Assembly (NCBI GenBank): GCA_030832645.1
Contig: JAURIR010000006.1
Coordinates: 1 to 56,382, forward strand
Origin: Chitinophagales bacterium
GTDB taxonomy: Bacteria > Bacteroidota > Bacteroidia > Chitinophagales > Chitinophagaceae
DNA: 56,382 nt
Direction of reading: 5' to 3'
The notes below the pieces were generated by a model. It was not told the origin of the DNA and did no database searches. It saw only the letters and a program-made list of their open reading frames with translations. Below are positions 25,036 to 33,620 of the stretch, one piece after another; within the stretch, counting starts at the first letter, position 1, and the number at the start of each line of letters is the position of its first letter. The translations under genes were made by a program, and so were the position numbers.

Positions 25036-25644
25036 ATGAAAAGAATGATGAAATATATCGCGGTTCTCTTGATGTTGACGACAGTATTTACATCTTGTCG
25101 CAAAGAAGAGTTGAACCCAGTTGCCACTCCTGAACCAGGTGTTTGGGGTCAAGGTAAATTACTTTCAGGTTCGTTTTTAGCTGGAAACGACGCAGGATCC
25201 ACTGTAAACATGCAGTTGAAATGGATCGATGTGAACCGTAAGCTAACAATGACCAAGCAAGAGATCTTTATAACCTTTACAGAGGCCTATACAGATAAGA
25301 ACGGTAACCCGGCTACTGCCAACCATGGTACTAAGTCTTTTGCAGTACAAGATTGCAAGGGAAATAACGAACCAGTTGCCTTCTCTATCACAGCCGCTCA
25401 AGTATACAACTTGTTCAAGTCTAACAAGTTTGACTACGGAAAAGGTTCTGTTGATGTGTTCGGTGCCGCTCGTCCAGACGGTAAGCGTTTCACTACAAAA
25501 GATAAGTTTGTAATGAGCTGGGCGTTTACAAGTTCAGAAGGACTTGTTTACAAATGGTGGTCAGTTTCAGTAGTAAACGGTGAGGTATATGTAAGCCAAC
25601 CCGATATTGCTGCTAACGCATCTGTTACCTGGTCTCCAAAATAA
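25036..25644 (+). CDS. Putative lipoprotein of the SusCD operon
   Basis: I do not recognise the family. The 202 residues begin with a lipoprotein signal peptide ending TTVFTSC (Cys21), followed by a Pro-rich linker (LNPVATPEPGVWG) and a domain predicted mostly beta-strand with many aromatic residues. It lies 18 bp after the SusD gene and before a strong terminator, so it is the third gene of the operon. By analogy with SusE/SusF-type proteins it may be a surface-exposed binding or accessory lipoprotein; that is inference from position only. Confidence 0.8.
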   Translation: MKRMMKYIAVLLMLTTVFTSCRKEELNPVATPEPGVWGQGKLLSGSFLAGNDAGSTVNMQLKWIDVNRKLTMTKQEIFITFTEAYTDKNGNPATANHGTKSFAVQDCKGNNEPVAFSITAAQVYNLFKSNKFDYGKGSVDVFGAARPDGKRFTTKDKFVMSWAFTSSEGLVYKWWSVSVVNGEVYVSQPDIAANASVTWSPK

Positions 25645-25667
25645 ATGTTCAATTGCATTTAACATAT

Positions 25668-25704
25668 ATTGGGAATAAACACTGTTTATTCCCAATTTTG
25701 TTTT
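25668..25704 (+). terminator. Intrinsic terminator of the SusCD operon
   Basis: A perfect inverted repeat TTGGGAATAAAC / GTTTATTCCCAA with loop ACT (25669-25695; an outer A-T extends it), followed by TTTTGTTTT. It lies 24 bp after the third gene's stop. Confidence 0.85.
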
Positions 25705-25716
25705 AGTACATACCTC

Positions 25717-27006
25717 ATGCATTTCCTACAAAGAAATATCGTTCTGTTTTTGATGAGTCTGCTCGCGCTTTCATCCGTTGCGCAACAGAAAATAACATAT
25801 GCTGAACATATTCGACCTATACTTCAACAGCATTGTATCAGTTGTCACCGTCCGAATGATATTGGTCCCTTTTCTCTTTTAACCTACGAAGATGCAGCTC
25901 CACGCGCAGGGTTTATTGAACATGTAACCTCCACGAAATACATGCCCCCATGGAGAGCCGACAGCTCCTTCAGTCATTTTAAAAATGAAAACCTGCTTTC
26001 TGAAAATGAAATTGCATTGATCAAGCGTTGGGTGGAAGACGGTAGAGAAAAAGGAAAGATCAAGAAAAATGAAAAAGCAGTACAACCGGAAAACCCTTCA
26101 TTGATTACTTCCACATCTAATGAAGTCGAACTGAAGCGATTCTCCATGAAAAATGCTTACTTAATTCCCGGAAACAGTAAAGAGCAATTCAGGTATTTTC
26201 ATATTTCCTTTGATAACAAAGAACCCCTGTATGTAACGAGTATTCGTTTTATTCCAGGCAATAAAAAACTGGTGCATCATAGCAGGGTCATGACAGATAC
26301 TACGTTGTCGTTGTCGGGTATAGATGGCATGTCTGCCGACGATACCGCTACCTATGCATTTCAATCAAAACCACTCTCTGATCCATTTTTATTTGGATGG
26401 GTTCCCGGAAACAACCGCATTCAATTTCCTGCACAAACAGCAAAGACATTCTATCCTCATACCGACCTGCTCTTGAATATTCATTATGCTCCGTCTCCGG
26501 TTCAGGAGAAAGATTCATCGATGGTTGAAATTGGTTTCTTGAAAACTCCACAACAACGAGAAATCAAAACCATCACCATCACAGAAGAAGCTATTTCCAA
26601 TCCGCCTTTCTTTATCAAAGCGGAAAGAACAGCGAAGTTCTACATGAAATACGATCCATTGGAGGAAGATATTTCGTTGATTTCCATCATGCCCCATATG
26701 CACCTCTTGGGTAAAAGTTTCAGGGCCTTTGCCATCACACCGGATGGTGAGTTGGTTAAATTGATTCATATTCCTGCGTGGGATTTCAATTGGCAAATGT
26801 CTTATACCTACCCACGTTATGTAAAACTTCCAAAAGGCACCATCATCTATGCAGAAGGAGAGTACGACAATACCTCAAAAAATCCCCGCAATCCCTATCA
26901 ACCTGCAAAAGATATTGGCCTCGGATGGGGAACCAAAGATGAAATGATGAACCTTGTTCTCTATTTTGTTAAGTACCAGGAGGGGGATGAAAATGTCATC
27001 CTTTAA
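25717..27006 (+). CDS. Exported haem c / copper type II monooxygenase-like protein
   Basis: A 429-residue exported protein starting MHFLQRNIVLFLMSLLALSS. CISCH (about residue 40) is a c-type haem site in a planctomycete-type cytochrome segment (HIRPILQQHCISCHRPNDIG). The rest resembles copper type II ascorbate-dependent monooxygenases (DBH/PHM): KKLVHHSRVM in the first copper domain, and PHMHLLGKSF, WDFNWQMSY, LPKGTIIYAEGEYDN and DEMM in the second, where HxH and Met would hold the second copper. The substrate is unknown. The ORF is open from 25669, but that lies in the terminator. Its stop shares TTAA with the convergent thioredoxin-fold gene, possibly a partner. Confidence 0.8.
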   Translation: MHFLQRNIVLFLMSLLALSSVAQQKITYAEHIRPILQQHCISCHRPNDIGPFSLLTYEDAAPRAGFIEHVTSTKYMPPWRADSSFSHFKNENLLSENEIALIKRWVEDGREKGKIKKNEKAVQPENPSLITSTSNEVELKRFSMKNAYLIPGNSKEQFRYFHISFDNKEPLYVTSIRFIPGNKKLVHHSRVMTDTTLSLSGIDGMSADDTATYAFQSKPLSDPFLFGWVPGNNRIQFPAQTAKTFYPHTDLLLNIHYAPSPVQEKDSSMVEIGFLKTPQQREIKTITITEEAISNPPFFIKAERTAKFYMKYDPLEEDISLISIMPHMHLLGKSFRAFAITPDGELVKLIHIPAWDFNWQMSYTYPRYVKLPKGTIIYAEGEYDNTSKNPRNPYQPAKDIGLGWGTKDEMMNLVLYFVKYQEGDENVIL

Positions 27007-27464
27007 GGAGTGGGCTTTCCTGTTTCGATAAAGCAACCAACAGGTTGTACAAACGGACGTAGAATTGATTGTCTATTAAGCGCTTGAGTAACCGCATCGT
27101 CTAAATAATGTTCTGTAATCTGCATCCTGTTTTGCCCTAAGCTATAATACCAGTTGTCTATTGCTCCATGGTAAAGAACCTCGTCCTTCTCGGTCAGTAA
27201 AAAAACTTCAGGAGTAACAGTGGCATTGAGTTGTTTGGAAAGCTTATACTGTTTATCCAACCGCACCGCTGTTGTGAGTTGGTAGTGCTGAAGAAAGTCG
27301 CGGACTTCTTTTTTAGAGGAGTTGTTCGCGGGGAATACCAGTACTACCTCGATGTTTTTTTGCTTGGCAGACAGTGTAAACTGCTGGATATAGGCTGTGT
27401 ATTGCTGGCTTATAGGGCAGGTGGTAGCAAGAAAAAAGTAGACTTTGAGTGCGAGGAGTTTCAT
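27003..27464 (-). CDS. Thioredoxin-fold (redoxin/AhpC-TSA-like) protein
   Basis: About 153 residues with a thioredoxin-like fold: the N-terminal strand LALKVYFFLATTCPISQQY contains a single-Cys CPIS motif, followed by VVLVFPANNSSKKEVRDFL, the cis-Pro region ATVTPEVFLLTEKDEVLYHG and a C-terminal CFIE. It has no obvious signal peptide. In some Bacteroidota and Planctomycetes a redoxin domain is fused to a haem/copper monooxygenase-like protein; here the two are separate convergent genes. Start ATG 27464; a TAACTTTA element lies at 27482-27489. Confidence 0.7.
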   Translation of the reverse strand: MKLLALKVYFFLATTCPISQQYTAYIQQFTLSAKQKNIEVVLVFPANNSSKKEVRDFLQHYQLTTAVRLDKQYKLSKQLNATVTPEVFLLTEKDEVLYHGAIDNWYYSLGQNRMQITEHYLDDAVTQALNRQSILRPFVQPVGCFIETGKPTP

Positions 27465-27495
27465 GAATATCAACTTCTCGTTAAAGTTAATTCAT

Positions 27496-29043
27496 TCAGA
27501 GACGAATTTCTTCTCCTTCCTGATCGAAGAAGTGGAATTCTGTAAGATGATAGGTAGTGTCTTCGGAAATTTGAAGCTTGATTTTGTAACGCCAAGACCA
27601 TTTGCGCTTGATGGAAATGAATCCTTTGGTGAGGTACGCATACAAAATTGGATGCACCATCACTTTGAGCGTTTTGTGTTTCTGCTCATGGAGATAACTG
27701 ATGTTCTTTTCGATTTCATCCTCCAACACAAGGGTAGAAGATATTTTGCCAGTACCTTGGCAGGAAGGACATTGTTCCTGTGTGTTGATGTTCATTTCAG
27801 GTTTCATGCGCTGACGTGTCAACTGCATGAGTCCAAATTTTGAAATTGCCAACACCGCATGTTTAGCCCGGTCTTGTTTCATGAACTGTTCCATCGCTTC
27901 ATGAAGTTTCTTCTTGTTTTCAGGAAGTTTCATGTCGATGAAGTCTACTACAATGATGCCTCCGAGATCTCTCAATCTCATCTGGCGGGCTATTTCTTCT
28001 GCGGCCTCCAAATTAGTTTGCAAGGCATTTTCTTCTTGGTTGTTACTTACACTTTTATATCCGCTGTTTACATCGATTACGTGCAAGGCTTCGGTATGCT
28101 CAATGATCAGATAAGCACCGCTGGGCAGGTTGACTGTTTTGCCAAACGTACCTTTTACTTGCTTTGTAATACCGGTATGATCAAAGACGGTTCCACTTCC
28201 ACTGTACAGCGAAAGGATGTTCACTTTGTCTGGAGCAATTTTTTGTAAATAGGATTTTATTTCGGCGAACAATTGTTTGTCGTTGACGACTATTTTATTG
28301 AAATCAGCATTCAATAAATCGCGTAATATGCTTGTCGTTTTGGTTTGCTCACTCAATATTTTTTGAGGGGCTACCGCTGCACTCAGATTATGTTGTATTG
28401 CCTTCCACTTATCAAACAACATATTGAGGTCTTCGTGCAATTCTGCTGTGTTTTTTCCTTCGGCAGCAGTTCTCACGATGACACCAAAATTTTTTGGCTT
28501 GATGGCTTCAATAATTTTTTGCAGTCTTTTTCTTTCTTCTCCAGAATGGATTTTTCTGGAAATGGCAATGATATCGTTGAAAGGGGTGATCACCACAAAT
28601 CTTCCCGGTAGTGAGATTTCACAGCTCAATCTTGGTCCCTTTGCCGCAATGGGTTCCTTCAAAATCTGAACCAGCACATTGGGTTTTTGCCCCAGTACTT
28701 CGTTGATTTTTCCTGTTTTTACAATTTCAGGCTCCACGTTGAACGTGGAAAAATCCTGCTGACTTTGAACAGGGGTATTGATGGAAATTTGAGTGAATTT
28801 CAAAAGTGATTTGGCATAGGGGCTCAAATCGGTATAATGAAGGAATGCATCTTTTTCGAATCCGACGTCTACAAATGCTGCGTTCAAACCCGGGATTAAT
28901 TTCTTCACCTTACCCAAATAGAGGTCGCCTACAGCAAAACTGGCGTCGATTTTTTCGTTGTGCAGCTCGACCAGCTTTTTGTCTTCCAACAAGGCAATTT
29001 GTACGCCTTGGGCGGATGCGTTTATGACGAGTTCCTTATTCAC
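27496..29043 (-). CDS. rng: Ribonuclease E/G family endoribonuclease
   Basis: A 515-residue RNase G-type enzyme for rRNA and mRNA processing. The S1-like domain is at the N-terminus (AVGDLYLGKVKKLIPGLNAA). The catalytic Asp residues lie in VIDVNSG and GGIIVVDFIDM. The Zn-link CPSCQGTGK is near the C-terminus. The start is GTG 29043 (M-N-K-E-L). There is no long RNase E-type scaffold tail. The neighbourhood (small basic protein, TPR protein, HU, mutY) is the conserved Bacteroidota arrangement. Confidence 0.95.
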   Translation of the reverse strand: MNKELVINASAQGVQIALLEDKKLVELHNEKIDASFAVGDLYLGKVKKLIPGLNAAFVDVGFEKDAFLHYTDLSPYAKSLLKFTQISINTPVQSQQDFSTFNVEPEIVKTGKINEVLGQKPNVLVQILKEPIAAKGPRLSCEISLPGRFVVITPFNDIIAISRKIHSGEERKRLQKIIEAIKPKNFGVIVRTAAEGKNTAELHEDLNMLFDKWKAIQHNLSAAVAPQKILSEQTKTTSILRDLLNADFNKIVVNDKQLFAEIKSYLQKIAPDKVNILSLYSGSGTVFDHTGITKQVKGTFGKTVNLPSGAYLIIEHTEALHVIDVNSGYKSVSNNQEENALQTNLEAAEEIARQMRLRDLGGIIVVDFIDMKLPENKKKLHEAMEQFMKQDRAKHAVLAISKFGLMQLTRQRMKPEMNINTQEQCPSCQGTGKISSTLVLEDEIEKNISYLHEQKHKTLKVMVHPILYAYLTKGFISIKRKWSWRYKIKLQISEDTTYHLTEFHFFDQEGEEIRL

Positions 29044-29142
29044 GTGTGAAGAAACAAATTAAATAAGCAATGCAGTATATGCTGTAAACGATGTTTACTG
29101 CATACAGAGCCTGACGAATGGATAATTAGAAATAAGGAGGGA

Positions 29143-29238
29143 CTACTTCTTACCTTTCTTATGACGGTTTTTTCTCAACCTCTTTTTACGTTTGTGGGTT
29201 GCGATTTTATGACGTTTTCTTTTTTTACCGCAAGGCAT
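29143..29238 (-). CDS. Small basic ribosomal-type protein (AURKAIP1/COX24 domain)
   Basis: A 31-residue protein, MPCGKKRKRHKIATHKRKKR then LRKNRHKKGKK, about 60% Lys+Arg+His. It matches the AURKAIP1/COX24 motif of mitochondrial ribosomal protein mS38 and its short Bacteroidota homologues, so it is probably a small-subunit ribosomal component. It lies between the TPR gene (25 bp upstream) and rng (about 100 bp downstream). It is short enough to be missed by routine gene calling. Confidence 0.85.
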   Translation of the reverse strand: MPCGKKRKRHKIATHKRKKRLRKNRHKKGKK

Positions 29239-29263
29239 GTTTAATTAGTTTAATTGTTATTAA

Positions 29264-30112
29264 TTATTTTAATGAGTTTATTTTTTCTTCCAGTGCTTTT
29301 ACGAGATCGGGGTTTTTCACTTTCGATAATCCTCTCTCGTACCATTCAACCGCCTCTTTTTTCTTTCCGTCCCTTTCGTATACCTCTGCAAGCAGAAAAA
29401 TTGCCTCTGTATTTTCGGGGTCTAGCGAAACAACTTTTTTAAATCGTTCGATCGCCTTGTCGTTTTGTCCTGATATCAATCCTCCATATCCGAGCATAAA
29501 CTGTGCGAATACATTGGAGGGGTTTTTCTCGACCACCTTTCGGATGTTCAAAATTCCTTCCATTGGGGCACCTTCGGCACCGAAGAAGAATGTGCTACCC
29601 TGGCCAACAATAGTTGAATCGTTGTTGGGGTTTAGCTGAAGCGATCTTTTAAAGAGCTCGTTGGACTGGTTCGCCATCCAAGATTTGAGTCCAGGGTCTG
29701 AGATCCCTCTGAGTTCCTCCAACATTGAATGGGCGGCAAAGTTCAGGCTTTTTTCAGAATTCTCCAATTTAGCTTTCTCTCCCAGGTAGTAGATATAAGG
29801 AGCGAAGGCATGAGCGCTGTCTCTCCAGAAATTAGAGAGGGCCTGGAAGTTCTGCTGTTTTTGGGTTACCAGGTCGCCACGGGTAATGGCATCCTGCAAG
29901 GAGGTGAGGTAGGCAGATTGGGTAGGTGTCAGGTCTTTTTTCAGTTCAGACAGGTACTGTTCAAAATCAAATTTCGAAGGGGCAGCAGGTTGGCTATTGG
30001 CAGCCGGCTGCTCTTTATGCGTGTGGGGGGGAGTAAATTTTCCAAAAACGAACAATCCGAATAGTAAAACGGCTCCTGCGGTAACTACGTACCACTGCTG
30101 TTTTTTAAGCAT
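29264..30112 (-). CDS. Membrane-anchored TPR protein
   Basis: 282 residues. An N-terminal membrane anchor (YVVTAGAVLLFGLFVFGKF) is followed by a low-complexity Pro/Ala/His linker and then tetratricopeptide repeats, clearest near the C-terminus (AIERFKKVVSLDPENTEAIF and AVEWYERGLSKV). The repeat region probably sits in the periplasm as a protein-interaction scaffold. It lies between the HU-type gene and the small ribosomal-type gene, an arrangement I recall as common in Bacteroidota. No specific function can be read. Confidence 0.85.
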   Translation of the reverse strand: MLKKQQWYVVTAGAVLLFGLFVFGKFTPPHTHKEQPAANSQPAAPSKFDFEQYLSELKKDLTPTQSAYLTSLQDAITRGDLVTQKQQNFQALSNFWRDSAHAFAPYIYYLGEKAKLENSEKSLNFAAHSMLEELRGISDPGLKSWMANQSNELFKRSLQLNPNNDSTIVGQGSTFFFGAEGAPMEGILNIRKVVEKNPSNVFAQFMLGYGGLISGQNDKAIERFKKVVSLDPENTEAIFLLAEVYERDGKKKEAVEWYERGLSKVKNPDLVKALEEKINSLK

Positions 30113-30143
30113 GCATCAATATTTAGTGGGGCAAAGGTAGGCG

Positions 30144-30467
30144 CTAGTTCATTTCATCTGCACCTTCATCTTTGATAACGGTGTCAATTCCGAGTTTTTT
30201 AACATCCTGCATGAACTCCTTTGCCGGTTTGAATGCGGGAATGAAATGTTCTGGAATCTGAACGGCAGTGTTGCGTTTGATATTTCTACCGATTTTGGCA
30301 GCGCGCTTCTTGGTAATGAACGAACCAAATCCTCTCACGTAAATGTTTTCACCTTTTGCAAGAGAAGACTTCACTTCCTTAAACATTGTCTCAAGTGTAA
30401 CCAATACATCTACTTTGGGAATATTGGTTTTCTCAGATATTTTATTGATCAAGTCTGCTTTTCTCAT
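30144..30467 (-). CDS. HU/IHF-family DNA-binding protein
   Basis: A 107-residue nucleoid protein. It begins MRKADLINKISEKTNIPK, and has the dimer core GENIYVRGFGSF, the DNA-binding arm RNIKRNTAVQIPEHFIPAFK and PAKEFMQDV. It is about 15 residues longer than standard HU, with an acidic tail (IKDEGADEMN). Divergent from mutY across a 147-bp gap. Confidence 0.93.
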   Translation of the reverse strand: MRKADLINKISEKTNIPKVDVLVTLETMFKEVKSSLAKGENIYVRGFGSFITKKRAAKIGRNIKRNTAVQIPEHFIPAFKPAKEFMQDVKKLGIDTVIKDEGADEMN

Positions 30468-30614
30468 AACGTATTTTAAGTTTTGGCTTTTTAAAATTTA
30501 ATTTTGACAAGCGTTCCAAAACTCACTCATTATCAATTGATAAAGCATATGCTGCTTGCCTCTATCTTAAAGTTGGGTTATTTTTTTCTAATCACCAAAA
30601 AAATACCTACATAA

Positions 30615-31676
30615 GTGGTTGAAAAACAGGTGAAAACGTGGTTTAGAAGGTCGCTTTTTCAGTGGAATTTGAAGAAAAACGACAGAAAAATGCCGTGGAA
30701 AGGGGTCAAGGATCCCTATAAAATATGGCTCAGCGAGGTTATGCTCCAGCAAACCAGGGTTGAGCAGGGGATGGGGTATTATAGCAGATTCCTGGAAAGG
30801 TTTCCCACGGTGGATATTCTTGCAAAATCACCTGATAATCAGGTATTTAAGTTGTGGGAAGGACTGGGATATTACTCGAGATGCCGAAATTTAATTGCAA
30901 CTGCCCAAAAAGTCAGTTTTGAGCTGGGAGGACGATTTCCGAATACCAGGGAGGGACTTTTGTCTCTCAAAGGGGTTGGCCCTTATACAGCCGCAGCCAT
31001 CGGTTCATTCGCATTTGGCTTGCCGTTGGCGGTGGTGGATGGAAATGTTTTCAGGGTACTGGCCAGAATATTTGGTATCCATGAGCCCATCGACCAGCCC
31101 AAAGGGAAAAAGATGCTTGAGTCGCTGGCACAAGAGTTGCTGGATGAGAAGAATTCCGCCATTTACAACCAGGCAATCATGGATTTTGGTGCGGTTGTAT
31201 GCAAGCCACAGCAACCTTTGTGCAAAGGATGCCCTTTTCAAAAAAAATGTATCGCCAATCAGCAAAGTTTTCAAGCAGTTCTTCCGCGCAAGTCGAAAAA
31301 AACCAAGATCAGAAATCGGTACATGTATTACTTGCAACTGGAATCAAAGGGTAAGCAACTGGTGAGGGAGCGGGCAGGCAAGGATATTTGGCAAGGGTTG
31401 TTTGAATTCATCTTACTTGAGCACGACGAGCCCCTGGATGAGAAATACCTGCACACGCTTTCGCATTGGGGCATAAAAACAACAAAATTAAAAAAGGAGA
31501 TGCTTGGACTCTCCGAAGAAATCGTGCATCAACTCTCTCATCAAAAAATTCATTGCAGGATCCTTCGTGTTAACATCGATCAACAAATCGATCTTGAAGG
31601 CTATCAATGGAAGAGTAAAACTGCCATTCGGCAACTTCCCTTTCCTCGTTTGATTACGAGATACCTGGGTTGGTAG
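30615..31676 (+). CDS. mutY: A/G-specific adenine glycosylase
   Basis: Removes adenine mispaired with 8-oxoG or G. The 353 residues contain the catalytic Glu41 in WLSEVMLQQTRV, the HhH motif LKGVGPYTAAAIG, catalytic Asp142 in AVVDGNVFR, and a [4Fe-4S] cluster with Cys196, Cys203, Cys206 and Cys212 (C-x6-C-x2-C-x5-C). The C-terminal NUDIX-like domain for 8-oxoG recognition follows. The start is GTG 30615; no ATG fits. In many Bacteroidota mutY is followed by ssb and then gldE; ssb is absent here. Confidence 0.95.
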   Translation: MVEKQVKTWFRRSLFQWNLKKNDRKMPWKGVKDPYKIWLSEVMLQQTRVEQGMGYYSRFLERFPTVDILAKSPDNQVFKLWEGLGYYSRCRNLIATAQKVSFELGGRFPNTREGLLSLKGVGPYTAAAIGSFAFGLPLAVVDGNVFRVLARIFGIHEPIDQPKGKKMLESLAQELLDEKNSAIYNQAIMDFGAVVCKPQQPLCKGCPFQKKCIANQQSFQAVLPRKSKKTKIRNRYMYYLQLESKGKQLVRERAGKDIWQGLFEFILLEHDEPLDEKYLHTLSHWGIKTTKLKKEMLGLSEEIVHQLSHQKIHCRILRVNIDQQIDLEGYQWKSKTAIRQLPFPRLITRYLGW

Positions 31677-31705
31677 CATTCCCTGTACATCCCTTTCATT
31701 TTATG

Positions 31706-31713
31706 TATTTTTG
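31706..31713 (+). promoter_or_regulatory. -7 element of gldE
   Basis: TATTTTTG, an exact TAnnTTTG match, ending 5 nt before ATG 31719. Confidence 0.5.
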
Positions 31714-31718
31714 AAGCA

Positions 31719-32984
31719 ATGATTCTTCTGACCATTTTGTTGCTGGCTTCTGTTTTGATGCTGTTCATGAACTCTGGTGCGGAGATTGCATTTTTTTCTT
31801 TGGGGTATAAAGACCTAGGCAATCTTCGGTCCAAGCAATATCCTGCAACAGAGCGAATTGTTCAACTCTTGAGAGAGCCACGTTTACTGCTTTCCTCCAT
31901 GTTGGTAGGGAATATGGTTTTTCGATTACTTATCATCTTGTTGTGTAATTACCTCATCACTGAGAAATCTTTTCCGGAATTGGCAGGAATTTTTCTCTTT
32001 GTATTCAGGATGGTAGTGGCAATGGTAGTACTGATTTTATTCGGAGAACTCTTGCCCAAAGTATGGGCCTCCAATAACAATATTCGCTTTGCTTTTTATT
32101 CTTCCTATTTTGTATGGATTAATTTTTTGATCTTTCGCGGTATCGGTAAATCGATGGCAGGTATTTCAGAAAAAGTAGAAAAAGCATTGGGCAAGAACAA
32201 CGATGTGCATGCACGGCTCGAACAAATTGATCAAGCGATCACACTCAGTGCAGAGGAAGGAGCTTCCGAAGAAGAAAAAAATATTTTAAAAGGTATTGCA
32301 CAGTTTGGCAATGTTACTGTGAGGAGGGCCATGAAAAGTAGATTAGATGTGCAGGGCATTGAAGAAAAGACAAGCTTCCAAGAATTAAAACAAAAAGTGG
32401 AAGAACAACAATACTCACGATTTCCTGTATACAAAGAGAGTCTTGATACAATTCTTGGCATGCTACATTCTAAAGACTTGCTGCCGCACCTTGAAAAAGG
32501 AAATGAATTTGACTGGAAGACACTGATTCGTCCTGCGTTCTTTATTCACGAACAAATGTTGGTGGAAGATTTGTTGAGAGCGTTTCAATCAAAAAGAACA
32601 CACTTTGCTATCGTAGTGGATGAATTTGGAGGAACAGATGGAATCATAACCTTGGAGGATATTCTTGAAGAAATTGTGGGAGAAATCCGCGACGAATACG
32701 ACGAGGAAGAATCCGTAAATGTGCGCATCGATGAATTCAATTATATTTTTGAAGGAAAGATCATGATCAATGAAGCCTGTAAGATCATGAATCTTCCCAA
32801 TAGGGTATTTGATCCGATCAGAGGCGAAAGCGAAACCATTGCAGGATTGGTTTTAGAATTGGCAGGTGAAATACCAAAAGCCAATCAGGCATTAGTGGCG
32901 CAAGACTTTACCTTTACCGTTTTGGAAGTATCCATGAATAGGATACAAAAAGTAAAAATCACCATATCTATTCAGCAAAACTGA
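31719..32984 (+). CDS. gldE: Gliding motility protein GldE (CBS/CorC-type membrane protein)
   Basis: 421 residues. An N-terminal CNNM/DUF21-like membrane domain with three to four spans (from MILLTILLLASVLMLFM) is followed by a CBS pair (RRAMKSRLDVQGIEE, then SRFPVYKESLDTILGMLHSK and FAIVVDEFGGTDGIITLEDI) and a CorC_HlyC domain. Homologues support gliding in Flavobacterium, where GldE can partly compensate for GldD. gldD follows after 3 bp. The family is related to ion (Mg/Co) transport proteins. Confidence 0.92.
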   Translation: MILLTILLLASVLMLFMNSGAEIAFFSLGYKDLGNLRSKQYPATERIVQLLREPRLLLSSMLVGNMVFRLLIILLCNYLITEKSFPELAGIFLFVFRMVVAMVVLILFGELLPKVWASNNNIRFAFYSSYFVWINFLIFRGIGKSMAGISEKVEKALGKNNDVHARLEQIDQAITLSAEEGASEEEKNILKGIAQFGNVTVRRAMKSRLDVQGIEEKTSFQELKQKVEEQQYSRFPVYKESLDTILGMLHSKDLLPHLEKGNEFDWKTLIRPAFFIHEQMLVEDLLRAFQSKRTHFAIVVDEFGGTDGIITLEDILEEIVGEIRDEYDEEESVNVRIDEFNYIFEGKIMINEACKIMNLPNRVFDPIRGESETIAGLVLELAGEIPKANQALVAQDFTFTVLEVSMNRIQKVKITISIQQN

Positions 32985-32987
32985 CAG

Positions 32988-33620
32988 ATGTCTACAAAAA
33001 CTATTTTCTTTTCAATTATTTTTCTTGTTCTGTTGCTCTCCTGTAACAGTCCTTTTACTCCTAAACCCAAAGGATATTTCAAGATAGACTTCCCGCAACA
33101 TTCTTATCAAACTTTTAATGAGCCAGGATTTCCCTACAGTTTTGAATATCCTTCCTATGCTACTATTTCAAAGCAAGTAGATTCTTCCGGACAGCAACCT
33201 TATTGGTTGAATATTGAATTCAACCAATTCAACGGAAAGATTTATCTCAGTTACAAATCCGTCAACGGATATTCAGTGTATAAAATCAAAACCCAACAGG
33301 GTTATAAGGATTCTCTCTCTAAAAATAGTTTTGATCAATTGCGCGACGAGGCTTTCAATATGACCTATAAGCATACCATCAAGGCATCTGGGATTGTAGA
33401 TTCATTTTTCAGGAACAAACCCGGATATGCTGGCATGTATTTTTATGTGGCGGGGAATGCCGCAACTTCCAAACAATTTTTTGTGACCGATTCGGTCAAA
33501 CATTTTTTGCGGGGCGCACTTTATTTTGATGCTACACCCAACGAAGATTCTATCCGAGTGGTAAGCGATTTTTTAGAGGCGGATGTAAAGCACCTGATTC
33601 AGACTCTTACATGGAAATAG
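32988..33620 (+). CDS. gldD: Gliding motility lipoprotein GldD
   Basis: A 210-residue lipoprotein with a signal peptide ending LVLLLSC (Cys19). The mature protein starts with the family pattern PKPKGYFKIDFP, then PGFPYSFEYPSYA and WLNIEFNQFNGKIYLSY. Required for gliding in Flavobacterium. It lies directly after gldE, the conserved pairing. Its last 14 bp overlap the convergent argH gene. Confidence 0.94.
   Translation: MSTKTIFFSIIFLVLLLSCNSPFTPKPKGYFKIDFPQHSYQTFNEPGFPYSFEYPSYATISKQVDSSGQQPYWLNIEFNQFNGKIYLSYKSVNGYSVYKIKTQQGYKDSLSKNSFDQLRDEAFNMTYKHTIKASGIVDSFFRNKPGYAGMYFYVAGNAATSKQFFVTDSVKHFLRGALYFDATPNEDSIRVVSDFLEADVKHLIQTLTWK

Noticed and set aside
27445-27843. Long plus-strand ORF antisense to rng
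   Set aside because: Its translation has no recognisable features and it is antisense to conserved rng codons.
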